Assembly: GCA_019843655.1 (NCBI GenBank) | Contig: JACDQD010000102.1 | Location: 10,115,501-10,179,500, forward strand | Reading direction: 5' to 3' | Length of the DNA stretch: 64,000 nt | From: Lethocerus indicus | Taxonomy: Eukaryota; Arthropoda; Insecta; Hemiptera; Belostomatidae | Shown here: positions 14,601 through 26,791 of the stretch, piece after piece | Numbering within the stretch: the first letter of the stretch is position 1 | How the letters are laid out: each line of letters starts with the position of its first letter | Notes under the pieces: generated by a model | What the model was told of the DNA's origin: nothing | Databases searched by the model: none | The model's input: the letters and a program-made list of their open reading frames with translations, nothing else | Made by a program: the position numbers and the translations under genes

Positions 14601-17600
14601 TGAGAGGATAGAATTCTGACAAAGGTTGGATTGAATCAAACAACTTTACACATATTCCTTTCCCAGTCAATAGCACATCTATGGGAACTGTTTGGGATCG
14701 GTGTCTACTCCTGTCAAAACCAAAACTATGTTATTAACATGTCACAACTCTAAATTTCATAATTATTAGGTCTTATTTTATATATGTATATATACACAAT
14801 TTTATTCCCCCAAAAGCACAATAACAAGATACGTATATATACACGCGACAAAATGACAACCACCACAGTACAAGTGAAAGTAACAGTGCAGTGAGGATGC
14901 CCAAAGAACATCCAAAGTGCTAACAGTGACTAACACCGCTACTGAAGATGGTGAGCAGCCGAAACCGGTCTAGCAAAAGACCAAACCAGCGGGAGGAGAC
15001 AGAAACATCACGAACCTACAGTATTCCAACCCCTCGCAGACCACAAAACAGGTATATTAAACTACTAAAATATTTCTTATAAATTTCATATGACAACGCA
15101 TAGGTAACTTATACCTTAAATCCATTTATACTTAAATGCAGGATTATTTTAGTATCTTAACTTAATAATAAACATTTCTGTTTGGTAAAATCAGTTAAGT
15201 GAATGTAGTTTCTTAAGAGTATTATATATCCTTTTTCAGATACCTTTTAGTATTTATAGAAGTAGGTGTTGAAACACTCAGTTGAGAAACACTACAGGAT
15301 TTTAAAGTGCTCTGTAATGTTGCATTATCTGTTGATTCTGCAATAAGGAATATAAATTATTTTTACATTAGATAAAAAAGAGTTCAATTAATCAATTATG
15401 ACAATAAATAGAAGCAGTAACATATCATCACACTAACAATTTTCTGTCTCTAAGCCTGAATAATTTTGACCAAATAAGTGGAAACCAAAAGTTTGCAAGA
15501 GTGATACAATACCAAATCAACACTCTAGACCCAAACCAGATACATAAAAATTAACAAAAACAGCAACAATAATATCAATAACACTGTAAACCTGGTACAT
15601 TCTGTTCCTTCTTACTCACCTCATGTTGTACTAAGTGTGCATACTTACTACTAGTACATATAAAATGAAAATATTACGTAGATTATAAAATAATTAAACT
15701 TTTTTCTTATTTATTTATATAAATAAGAAAAATAATAAGTTTTTTCTCTTAAAATATTTAAACTTCTTTAGCTCAAAAAGAATTTTTCAATCATTTTGAA
15801 ACTGACATTACATCTTAAAACCATATATCTATAGCTTAAAAAAATTGGTACTTATGCATTATCCAGTGCCTGTATCAACTTGTAATCAACAACTTATATG
15901 AGTTCACCTGAACTTCCACATCAATATTTTGTTTTTGTAGTTCCATCATCGCTTCCAGATCAATTAACAATTAACTGAATTTTTCATTCCCAAAATGGTA
16001 TAACAGAAATAGCTGGCGGATGAATAGTGAATAAGTACCAAAAATTAAATGAATGAAAATCTTTTGAGAATGATATGAATAATTTATTATTTGAAAGGCG
16101 ATATGCCCATTAGTAATCAACATGGATGTGACATTTGTAGATTTGGGTGTTAAAGGAAACCTTTTTTGTATAAAGGTCTCTGTTGAGATCCATCAAAAGA
16201 TTCTATTCCACTGTCTGCAACTTCTCTTGTATCTTCTGTCAGTATATTCTCAGGCGTTGTGCTCTTGTCAGGTAAAACAGGAATGGATTCTCTCAACAGG
16301 TGGCACACCAGGCTCATCTGATCAAGACTCATAGAAATTTCTACTTCTGAAATTATATTGAACTGGAAACAAAATTATATACATTTCAAAATGACTCATC
16401 CACATAAATGTACGAGGGAATAGCAATAATAGATTAGTATAAAATACTCCTATTAGACATAAATGAACAAACATTATATTATCTGACAAATACACAACTT
16501 TGTGTAATATCCAAACTAAAAGTTTCTACTTGTAAGATTGGAAAAACTTACTTCAATATTAAGGCCACTAACAACAAAACCATTTATCATTATAGGTGGT
16601 GCAACAATAAAGCAAACTCTAAGGGAGGATAGAAGTGGGCTCAAATGAACAGGGCCTGGTGGTACACCTGAGTTCCAATATACTGCTGGATTTTGCCCAC
16701 ATGATTCATCATTATCTAACTGTGGAACTATATCACTCCAATCACCTGTAATAAATTATAATTACTTTTTAATATATGTTAACAAATCCAAAATAGGCCT
16801 TAACATTAACCCATTAGACTTAACTAATGTCAATACACACACACAGTTACAAATATATATTGTCTAACAGTTACAAGCACTCTTCACTGGACGAATAGAT
16901 ACGTAATTTAATTCTTTGTACATGCAAACAATCAGTGATACAGATGTAAAGTATACCAACATAAAAAAAAAAGGACAAGAATAAATAATGATTTATTATA
17001 ATTAGCATAAAAATTACATCTGCTTATCTTGGCTTTGTGTTCTGACAAATATACAACAAATGATATGAAAACAAATAGAAAGAAATAAAATCACATCTTT
17101 TTGCAAGGAAGTGTTTTAAACAGTAACCAATTACATTGCCAGGTGTATAGAAGATACACAGACCACTAAAAATGACAATTCAAATTAATCTGTTAAATAG
17201 ATAACACTTCCTACAATGGTTAGCAAGCCATATACAGCAGATCTGCATTTTTAATAGCAAAACATGAAAATCCCTAATATTTGAAAGTAAACCATTAATA
17301 ATATATTTTAAATAATTGCCTGTGCTTATAGAGAAACCGAAATCTAATTGGTACTGTCTGTCTTCAAGGTGTGAGCCTGGAAGTGTTGTGACCCTTGCTC
17401 TCTGGGCACTCGCAAATAAATCTGATCGTAATATCTTTCTTGCCACAGGGTTTACAGCTTCAGATGTTAATGAGACTCCTTCAATCTATCATATAAATTA
17501 CAAATATAACAATGAATATTTAAATACTGTTTAAAATGTAATGCCTTAATAACTTACAGCTGATCATAACATATTTTTAGTAAAATTAAATTAACCCTAA

Positions 17601-20600
17601 TGATAATTAAATTAGTCACTCATTAGTAATCTTAATAAGTTGTAATATAAGAGAGTTGCATGAGTGCATCAAATTCAATGATCATTTTTGTATCCACAAC
17701 TAATTTTTAAATTCTATATATTGGAATCACCCTAATAGAATTAGTTTTTTAAAAGAAACTGAAATGCTTCTTAATGGCTGATGGAAAGGGGTCAACAAAA
17801 CACATGAGTTTCAGCAGGATAGAACTGCTAACAATTTCCTTCACTCATTTTTGCATGAAATGTCAATAATGTTTACATGATGTATACACTGTAAAGAACC
17901 TTTGTTGAGTGGTCTTTTCCCAATTGCTTAAGAAAATTGTTCTGAATTTGAGCTGTTCTTGTTTTATCTAATGCTACAAATAACTACACTCATAATCAAC
18001 ACAATAAATAAGTCCAGTTAACTTATTAACATGATTTACAAATACTTACTGTAACAACTACAACATCATGATGTTTTTTTTCTTGAGGCAATAATGTGGC
18101 TGGTAAAAGTAATCTAATATACTCAAGATTTAGGTACAGAAGTGGCAAACTAGCAGTAGTGAAACCCAGGCTTGGCTGACCGGATAGAGGCGTCGATGCC
18201 CTTTGCTGAGTCTGTTGACTCAAACTGGCATGGCCCTCAAATAGTGGCTCTATGATAGCAACAAATTTTCCCAATGTAACAGGTGATAGGATAAAGTCTA
18301 GTGGTTCCACACTAACAAGTATTTCTATAACATAACGGTCTTCCAAGTCCCCATATACTTTCTGTAACAAATAACATTTTAAAGATTTAAAGTATTAATT
18401 TTACATGGCACTATTTCGTCATAAAATATCAGACTAATATTAACAAATTGTACAATCATTTACAAACATAATACATTAAATATTGCATCTTATTATATTT
18501 ATTTAAATGTCATTTATACATACAAGAAATACGAATTTTTTTTTAATAAAAAGAAAAATGCATCATGTAATATCTTATATTCAACAACAAAAAATTGTAG
18601 GTGAATATAAATAAAACCTTAAAGGAATGTGGAGTTGTATTTAGCCTTGCATGAATATTTGCAGCACTAGCCCTGGTAAGAGTAAGAGACATAAATTCCG
18701 TTGTAGAGTTTTTTTGATCAATTTCAGGATCATGCTCTCTCATGACAACCCCCCTGTATGCTCCTAGTCGCCATGGCCAGTTGCTTGATTCCCTATTCAG
18801 AAAAACATTGATTTACTTATGTAATGGAAACTCAAATTAAATAAATGTTATCTAATAATTTTTCTACAAACGGTATTATTAAATGGTACATTATATTTGA
18901 CCTTGTATAATGCTGGATAGAAGCTGTTGCAACCTTAAGCTTCAATTTTTGGTAAACCCTTTCAGCATCGAGCGTCATGAAAATATCCTCAATATCTAAC
19001 ACAAGTTTGAGACTTTCTGGAGCTAATCTTGATGGCTGGTTGTAAAGTGAAAGGGTACATTTAGCTAATGTCCACTGAAGCCAGCCAGATAATTTCAAAC
19101 CAGTAGTTTCACAACTTTCTATTAATAAATCAAACATACAATACAATCAATAAAAGATAATCAATAAAAGGAAGTAGAACCAACAATAATAATCAATTTT
19201 ATTGTAATAAATAAGATGTAATAATCTAAAAGAATAATTAATACAAAAAATCCATACCTTTAACATTGGTTGATTGCGACTGTGAGAGACTATTTGAATC
19301 ATCACTGCTTGGTAATGTATCTGTTGTAACAAGAGTAATATCTTCCTGCTTAGCAAAGCAAGGAGGATACAAGATGAAGTAAATATCCCATACAGATGAC
19401 AAAACCTCTGCTATTAATGCTACCTAAAAATTAATTGGATATATTGAACTCATTGAAGTATTTTTCTAATTAAGAGGGTAGGTTCAGATAATTTATTTCT
19501 GCTACTTTTTTTTTGATAATTCCTGTTATCTAATTATTTAATTTAAGAGAGTGAATGATGCCACATTCATCAGATCATATACTGATCACAAATACAAAAC
19601 AAATGTTGTTTAGCTTGCTGTATAGTTCTCACCTGCTGTCGAGATAAACCTACAGAGACGGGTGTCGTATCAAGATGAAGACAAAGTGATACAGAAGCGA
19701 GCCTTTTAAGTTCCAGATTCAGTTTTGTTGTTACTGCAACAGTACAAGTAACTGAAAAAGGTTTTATTAAAGGTAATTTACTAGAGCCATATTGTGTATA
19801 ACACTGGAAATCTATGAGCCCAACACTCCATGGAAAGTTCATTTTATCTGAAACAATAAGTTTAGGGCTATAAGAAATAAGATAGACAAGTCACCTAAAA
19901 ATATATACAACAGGAATGTTTTTTATTATTCTAGCAAATAGATGAGTTTGAAATTACTTCTGGTCCAGATACTCTCAGGAAGAATGACTGGTATTCGATC
20001 AGTGTTCAACTGAAATTTTCCCTGGGCTGATCTAACATATATACATGGCAATTGAGTGACAATATAAGACATGTTGTTAATTGCAGCACTGTGAAAAGTT
20101 ATATTAACATTTTTCATTTCTCCACATATCACAAGACTGAACCACTTCAATATTCCATTGTCAACTGACAAACTGTCTGCCTATAAACATATAAAAATTA
20201 TATAAATCATACATGTAATGAATGCTATAGAACAACATGCATACAGAATGATAATGATTTAAATTAGATCTTAGTAGGTAAAAGCATTCATAAAATTTGT
20301 CAATAATTTAAATGTTTTCGATATAAAGTAAACATTTTAATCAACTTAAAACTTAATGCAATGAATATGACTACTCAATTAAACTACAATACCCATTTAG
20401 CAAACAAAACAATTAAGGGTACATTATAATAAATAAAAAATATAATTAAAAAATTGGTTCTATGTTGCAAAATGATTGAATATGGCACATTGAAATAATA
20501 ATATATAATTACACAATCTAATGTCCACTTTGTATCATTTTCAGATTGACTTTCAACAGAATCCAATGTCTGTTTATGACCCCCACTTGCAAAACTCCCA

Positions 20601-23600
20601 GAGGATACTTTTCGACAAAGAGCAGATCTGAAACATAAATATAATTAACTGCATTAACTAAATATTAATTATTAATTATTGACATTAATCATTCCAAAGG
20701 ACTAACCCTGAAGATTCCCAACGAAATGGGCCCCCTGAAGTCTGTTGACGAGGAATGTATGATAGCCAAGTATAAAGAACAGGGCCAAAGGTAACATTTA
20801 AATGCTCCAAATTAAAAACTAATAATGGGGCATAATTACTATTTTCTCCCAAGGGTCTCTGTGCTGTAACTAAACATGTTTTATTTAAGTATAAAATATT
20901 ATATTAATTTGTCCGAAATAAGACATCACAAATAAAAACACATTTCAAATAAATCAGTTAGAAACTAAAAATAGCAAGTCTTGTTAATTCATTACCTTCA
21001 AATGCTGGGCCACTAGAAGATTCTGATGTTAACATTTTTTCTTCACATTTTCCCTCACCCTTGTTACAGATTGTGCAGGCATTAGCTTTAATCATACTAA
21101 AAATAATGCTTTCACTTTCACCAGTCTCCACATATTTTAATTGCATTTCATTTAGAGCTAATTTAATTACTGCCAAATCTAAATACATAAAATGATCAAT
21201 TAGTTCATTTCATTTAAAATATGTTGCCTTATAAAATTATCAGCACTCTATACCTTAACTGTATACAATTTCTCTTATCAATATTGAATGAAATATTCAA
21301 GAAAACCAAAATAAGAACATAAACTTCAAAGCCAAAAATCATTCTAATAGATTTCATTTTTATATAAATATTGAACTTTATTGATACAGATAAGGGAATC
21401 TCTATAACACTGATTTTAACCGAAAAACTATACTGCAATGTTAAACACTACCTGATGAGCTCCTACAGTCATGAAGAAGTGATGTTCTTAAAATCATATT
21501 TCTCCGTTCCATCAGGTATGTAGACATAACTATCTCAGTAACAAGAAGGAGTTTAGCTTTTGAAGTCATTATATCAATCTTTTCTAAAAAGAAAAATTAA
21601 AGAGAACATATTCAGTTTTTAAATAATTTATACTAATTGCATGAATACAAGGTTAAAGAACTCTAAAATTCAAACAGTAAATTATGCATTAATACAATAA
21701 TACATTACCAATATGAACAGAAAACAATCTCTTCATTGTTGAATCACTAGTTTTTTTTATAAGATTATTCAATACCAAATCCGAAGACAAATTTGGAATA
21801 TTCATAAGCTCTACTAGTTCATTTTCCTTGGCCACTAAACTCATAGTGATTCCAACCAACTGTGAATAATTAAATGCATCATTATAAAGACAATAAACTA
21901 TACAAATGAGAATTATACATATAAACACACATCAATTAATATAAACAGTGTATAATTCATTTCTGTATCTTATTTATAAAACAAGTAAACAACTACACAT
22001 TTTTAAAGAAAGGATAATTACCATTACTGAAAATGATGTTTGCAATGCATTTATAATTTCATCATTTGGGACAATTCTAAAAGACAGAGATAGGAGTTTC
22101 TCTGAATCTAATGGTCTAATGAGTTTGGCATCAAGACACCTCATGTCAATTAATAAATATGGACAATATTGTTTAGATAATAAGTTATGGCTGGAGCTAC
22201 TCTGAGGCTTCTGAAAAAAATATTGGGAAGTTTATTATAACTACTAAAATCAATTCTAATGTTAATGGCAATGACAATATAAAATAACATTACTTATTTT
22301 AGACATATTATAATTAAAAATATAAATGGAAATCACTTCTCCTCACTTCTCTAATAAAGGAGATAATATGTAGTAATAAATATGATTCCAGCTATATAAA
22401 TATAAGTACCAGCTTTGAGGATTGTGTTTCTAATGGAAAAATGTCCGCATGGTGTATCTTGAACTTAACACCAAATGCTGTGAATTGTGATACATGCTGT
22501 GGAATGTAATGGTCCATAGGTAAGCCATCATCTTTAAACAACTGTAGGTCATCCAGGTTTTCTTCTGAAAAATTATTTATAATGAATGCAGTTGAGTTAC
22601 CTGCATTAACTAAATTAATGCAATTAATTTAGAACTTAAAGGGAAACCTCCAGTCTGAAATGTATTAAACCCAAATATGAATTGTCTTTATAATTACCTG
22701 GAGAAGTAGTTGGCTGATTATAAGGAAGGTAGTCATAATTTGAAATGGATCTTCTTATAGAATTAAGACGGTGAATTAAGCCAGAACATATATTGATCTC
22801 AAGAGGTCCAAATACATAGCGTATAAGAACCCTTTCTCTTGGATCACTAGAAACACAGAAATGAAATAAAATTAATATTATTAGCACTACATATATTACT
22901 TAAGACAGGTTTATATTCAAAATAAAATACCAAAAAGTATAATATAAAAAATGACAAATGAATAGACTAATAATGAAAGTTTAATTTATACTTAGTATTA
23001 TGAATAGACCTTGGAATGTTGAATTCACCATCATAGCCTGGAGGCATCTCTAATACAGACAAATAATCTAATGCAAAGCTAGGGGCCCTTTCTAACATTA
23101 ATGACTCTGTAATAAGAAACTACAATTAAATAGGCAAAAATTAGATAGAGCCACAATCAATTACATTAATTGATAATTTTTCTATTCTTTACCAGTAACA
23201 GTGGCTATGTGATAGTCCCAGCCTCTCTGTGGAAAATCTGAATCTGTGTTTTCAAAAAGGGACTCACTGTAGAAAGTATGAGGCACTTCACCACAAGATA
23301 AATACGTTTCCTTAAATCAGAAATACATATATGCATAAATGTATGTACAACAAATATTGTATGCAACATACAATGTACATATTTTAAGGTTGCTGTTTTA
23401 AGAAATTTTCTTGGTATATGTTTTATCTAAAATAAAAAAATCTAAAACAAATGTCTTGTCTACTTTAATGCAAATTAAATAATTAATTATAACAAAAATA
23501 TAAATTCTAATAAAACTACTGACATCTGTATTTCTAGGCACTGGAAGAATTGTTGCTGAGCATATTCCAATCTGAAGGTTGGTCCAATCGGAGTTGTTAT

Positions 23601-26600
23601 TGGTCATTTCAATAAACCAACCACCTAGGGCCACTTGCAAGAGACTTTCCCAACTTTTACCCTCTTCCAATTTTATCAGCTAAGCATAAAAAGATGTGAG
23701 ATTATATACCAATATTATAAGCTGCTAATGCTTTAAACTGCTATAATCTTAAGAGCTTATTACTATATTATCTTTAATCGTAAAATTTTAAACAAAACTA
23801 ACACTAATGTAAAACTGAACATGTATAATTAAAAATATATTCTACCTTAAATAATTTGTAACAATGTTATCTTTAATATTATCCCCACAAATAAAACATT
23901 ATACAGCATTCTTTATTAACGCATTAATTTTGTAATGTTTAACACAATAAACTCAGTTTAACTATTTATACATTTTCACAACCTAAACTTTACACAACTG
24001 TTAAACTTTTTTTCATAGAATTAGTGCTAAATTAATCAGCCACCAATGGAAATCAAATATTAAATTAACTTAATATATAGGAATCAACAACATAAGGAAT
24101 AAATAAAAAAACACATTTGTTGATTCATACTTTTACCTTGAAATCAACAGTAAAGTTATCGACATAACATCCAATGTGGAGAGCATGGCTAGTAGGAGTT
24201 TCAGATTCCATATCAGCTGTTGTTGGCAGTATTGCAGGAACCCAACCCCACATCCAACTTGCCCATGTTTCACCTTCATCTTCCCTATCTCCTTCTGCAG
24301 AATACAAAAGTTTTATTAATAGGTTATATTTCCTGAGACATATATGTTACTTTAAAATATTAAACAAACCAATATCACAAAGTGATGCTTCAACACTGTG
24401 TATTGAGGATGAATTTGACAATTTAGGCTGATTCATTGTCATTCTAGCTAAAAGAGCCAATCTCAGTAACATAGAAACCTAGAAAAAAATCTAAGTTATT
24501 AACCAGCATAAATGCTTCATACATCCAGAAAAAGAAAATACAACTAACCTGAGGTTCACTAATGCTCAGAGCCATATTTTGACATTGAATTCCAACCCTG
24601 GTTGAACACGCCCTAGTGGAACTTACAGACTGATAACTTCTACTTAGTCTAACAGTCAATGAACATTTATATAATAAAGGTTCCTAAAAAGAAAGTGATA
24701 AAAATGCTTTACAATAAGGATAAAAAATATTTAATTAAATAAATAAATACAAATTATTTTTATACATTTCTTATATAGTGCGATGAAGCTGTTGTGGCTG
24801 TTAAGCACTTATTAAGCTGTTTCAGGTAAGTGATAGCTACCAGAGTCTAACTCCCCTACTTGTGCTAACATATAAACTAAAGTCTATTGCATATGGGCAG
24901 ATTCAAATTGTTGACCTCTGGGACTAATGACACCCACTCTATACCCTGAGCCAACAAGGCTCCAAATACCAAATATTAAAATCCATGAATTCAGATAATT
25001 ACCAAATATGATTCTATCCTTCCTGATGCGTTCCTCTTATCAAGACATATTGTGACATCTGTTAGGTTAATTAATTTTCTCAATATTAGCTGTGCTGGAG
25101 TTAATTCTATAAATGAAACAAAACAGTAACTTAAATTAATTCTTCAATATTAATTAATGCACCTAGTATTGAATACATGTTATATGTTAATGTTACCTAA
25201 TTATACTCATTATAATAAAAATACATTATTTGTTATTCTATAATTTCAAATAAATAAAAAATTCTGATAAAATATATGCAATAAGTAATGGTTTATTATT
25301 TGAAAAGATTGTCTGATTTTTTTCCTAAATTTATAAAACTCCCAGACAAATACATTATGCACAATCTACACATAGGCTTAATCTCAGGATCCTAATGAGC
25401 CTATTTTATGTATCTACTACAATAATCAAACCCACATTACTAGTGGTTCCATTGGCTAAAAGTGTATAACTCTAGCCACTGAGCCATTGAGTCCCAGGAT
25501 TGTTAAATATTATTAGTTCCCATCCTAATTAAATTACATTTGAAATTAAGAGAAGAAGAGAAACAATTTCCCATTCAACTGGTTTTTTAATATGGTTTGA
25601 ATGAATGGTTTTAGTTTGAATTTAGAATATTAAATATAAAATACAACATAATATCACTTACCAAAGAATTCACTGATCCATTTGGAGTTTACTGTACCTA
25701 AGCTAAGAGTTTTAATATTCATAGACAGAACAATATCCTCTTCAACATACTTCAAAATCAAATTGTTGCATGTTACTGATAAGTTACAGACTATTTTATG
25801 GACTAGTGATGACATGTATGATGGTGGAGTCATTGTTTCTTCCCCACTTGTACCGGGAGATCTAAGAAAACATGTAATTATAAAACACTAATTGTATGTT
25901 ATAACCATTTAATTTCACTGATTTAAACAGAAAGACTGGTTTATGAAACTAAAGCTTAAATAATTAGAAAGATACCCAATCATACACATTAAAGTCACTG
26001 TATAATGTTAACACTTGTGTGATTATTTGAACAAATAAAAAATGAATTTGATGTTAAGTTATGGTAAAATTAATAAACCATTTATATAGTTTACATAATG
26101 TTTCAAAATTAAAAATCTAACATGTTATATGTTTATTTCTTAGATGTGTCACTAAAATTTCTTTGCACAAGATGAACCTTACAGTCTCCTTTAATTGGTA
26201 GGAACAGAGAAAGCAACTTTCCCCGCCCCTATTATATTTATCCATTAATTGAAATTTGAACACAAAAATATTATATACATATAAATATATTGAGATAGAA
26301 GTACCTTTTTTTCTTTTCTGCAGATGACGGTGTAACTCCTGATGAGCCAGGAGTTTTCAATTTCATAACACATTCTAAAATCATAAAGTAATGAGAGAAA
26401 AATACACAAATCTATTCACACATGTACAAACACACAGCTAGTAAAAATACCTATAGTGTTTATTGTGATCTTCACAGGTTCTGAAGCTATCCTTGTCCAT
26501 GGTACATGGATGAGTAAATCATGAATGTGACCAGACACAAAACTAAAAGGTAAGTTCAGCTCTTGTTCAAGTACCTCTAAGTCCAAATCCAAATTATGTA

Positions 26601-26791
26601 AAGAACCATCACCTTCCCACAATGAGACCTAACAATAACAATATTAGTTACTGATGAAGATATGAAGACTCTTTTATACCAAAAGAGTTACTTTAAAAAA
26701 TCACCTGTGCATCTTGTCTTCTAAAATTTTTTATATACCGGTCCACATAGCTCAAGATTATAGACGTGACGTATGATTCTATTCTAAACAT
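1982..26791 (-). CDS. Vps13B: VPS13B (Cohen syndrome protein) orthologue, bridge-like lipid transfer protein
   Basis: Complete minus-strand gene, about 58 exons with consistent phase, giving roughly 3,600 residues against about 4,000 in human VPS13B. The start is the ATG at 26789-26791; stop TAA at 1982-1984. The first 29 codons (MFRIESYVTS...) match the chorein N-terminus. Exon 2 carries LDLEVLEQELNLPF and SGHIHDL.IHVPW, nearly identical to VPS13B and unlike VPS13A, C or D. Later exons keep NNLILKYVEEDIVLS and CLDKRNASGRIE. The C-terminus holds the repeated PLSGAAELV..TGHGILSGAG and KPQGLGQALRQGL segments typical of the VPS13 ATG_C region. VPS13 proteins are rod-shaped bridges moving phospholipids between membranes; VPS13B acts at the Golgi and endosomes. 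Exon lists are in the three following entries. A few junctions (exons 11, 26, 49, 56) are ambiguous. Confidence 0.95.
8610..8637. repeat. Perfect 12-bp hairpin with 4-base loop
   Basis: TGATTTGATGTC and its exact reverse complement GACATCAAATCA are separated by AGCA. It lies in the VPS13B intron between exons 8251-8403 and 8721-8888. No function is evident. Confidence 0.7.
12900..13010 (-). mobile_element. Possible tRNA-derived SINE fragment
   Basis: On the minus strand GGTGGCTCAGTAGAT (12986-13000) fits a pol III box A. A box B is not clear further along. The insertion is in a VPS13B intron and has the same orientation as the two better copies at 24.9 and 25.5 kb. Confidence 0.35.
14883..15055 (+). 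mobile_element. Dispersed repeat, copy 1, probable Penelope-like element fragment with hammerhead core
   Basis: A segment of about 170 bases running from ACAGTGCAGTGAGG to CCACAAAACAGGTAT matches, with few differences, the repeat at 46498-46726. It lies in the VPS13B intron between exons 14536-14710 and 15244-15337, antisense to the gene. It contains a CTGAAGA...GAAAC hammerhead core (separate entry). Penelope-like retroelements are known to carry such cores in their terminal pLTR repeats, which is the basis for the family suggestion; no reverse transcriptase is present here. Confidence 0.65.
14938..14974 (+). ncRNA. Hammerhead ribozyme-like motif, copy 1
   Basis: Order of parts: stem I 5' strand GCTA (14938-14941), core CTGAAGA (14942-14948), stem II segment (14949-14960) with GGT/GCC pairing after one extra T, core GAAA (14961-14964), ACCGGT palindrome forming a very short stem III, cleavage triplet GTC (14968-14970), and stem I 3' strand TAGC (14971-14974), exactly complementary to GCTA. 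This is the type I order. Such short stem III forms are known to work as dimers. The extra T beside stem II is atypical, so activity is not certain. Confidence 0.5.
24780..24963 (-). mobile_element. tRNA-derived SINE-like insertion
   Basis: The minus strand has a box A-like TTGGCTCAGGGTATAG (24939-24954) and, about 30 bases on, a box B-like CAATTTGAATCTG (24898-24910), at tRNA-like spacing. It sits in the VPS13B intron between exons 24549-24683 and 25003-25106. The 3' limit is a guess. Confidence 0.5.
25415..25498 (-). mobile_element. tRNA-derived SINE-like insertion
   Basis: The minus strand starts GGGACTCAATGGCTCAGTGG, containing a good box A (25472-25486), followed about 40 bases later by box B-like GGGTTTGATTATT (25421-25433). 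This resembles a tRNA head with a degraded anticodon arm. It lies in the VPS13B intron between exons 25003-25106 and 25662-25861, same orientation as its neighbour at 24.9 kb. Confidence 0.55.

Larger units (their letters stand above)
11757..22564 (-). other. VPS13B exons 13-36: central rod
   Basis: Exons: 22410-22564, 22022-22210, 21709-21859, 21452-21583, 20996-21178, 20707-20869, 20513-20627, 19958-20180, 19633-19847, 19258-19423, 18902-19118, 18618-18792, 18050-18361, 17320-17485, 16552-16745, 16161-16362, 15244-15337, 14536-14710, 14158-14343, 13758-13909, 13530-13660, 13054-13416, 12483-12670, 11757-12180. All join in phase without internal stops. The exon at 17320-17485 ends at a possible GC donor (see findings). 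Exon 16161-16362 is serine/threonine- and acid-rich, probably a disordered linker. The remaining sequence is the beta-rich extended repeat expected for the lipid-transfer groove. Confidence 0.75.
22698..26791 (-). other. VPS13B exons 1-12: chorein N-terminal lipid-entry region
   Basis: Exons read from donors, acceptors and phase: 26705-26791, 26451-26628, 26305-26374, 25662-25861, 25003-25106, 24549-24683, 24370-24478, 24137-24294, 23524-23679, 23193-23310, about 22992-23106, 22698-22846. Exon 8 contains the WASWMWGWVPAILP segment, which corresponds to the WVSWAW..VPAIV stretch of human VPS13B. Exon 12 holds the GPLEINICSGLIHR segment matching human GPLDFRLDSSAVHR. Exon 11 could end at 22992 (GTATAA donor) or 23010 (GTCTAT donor); both keep phase. 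Confidence 0.85.
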
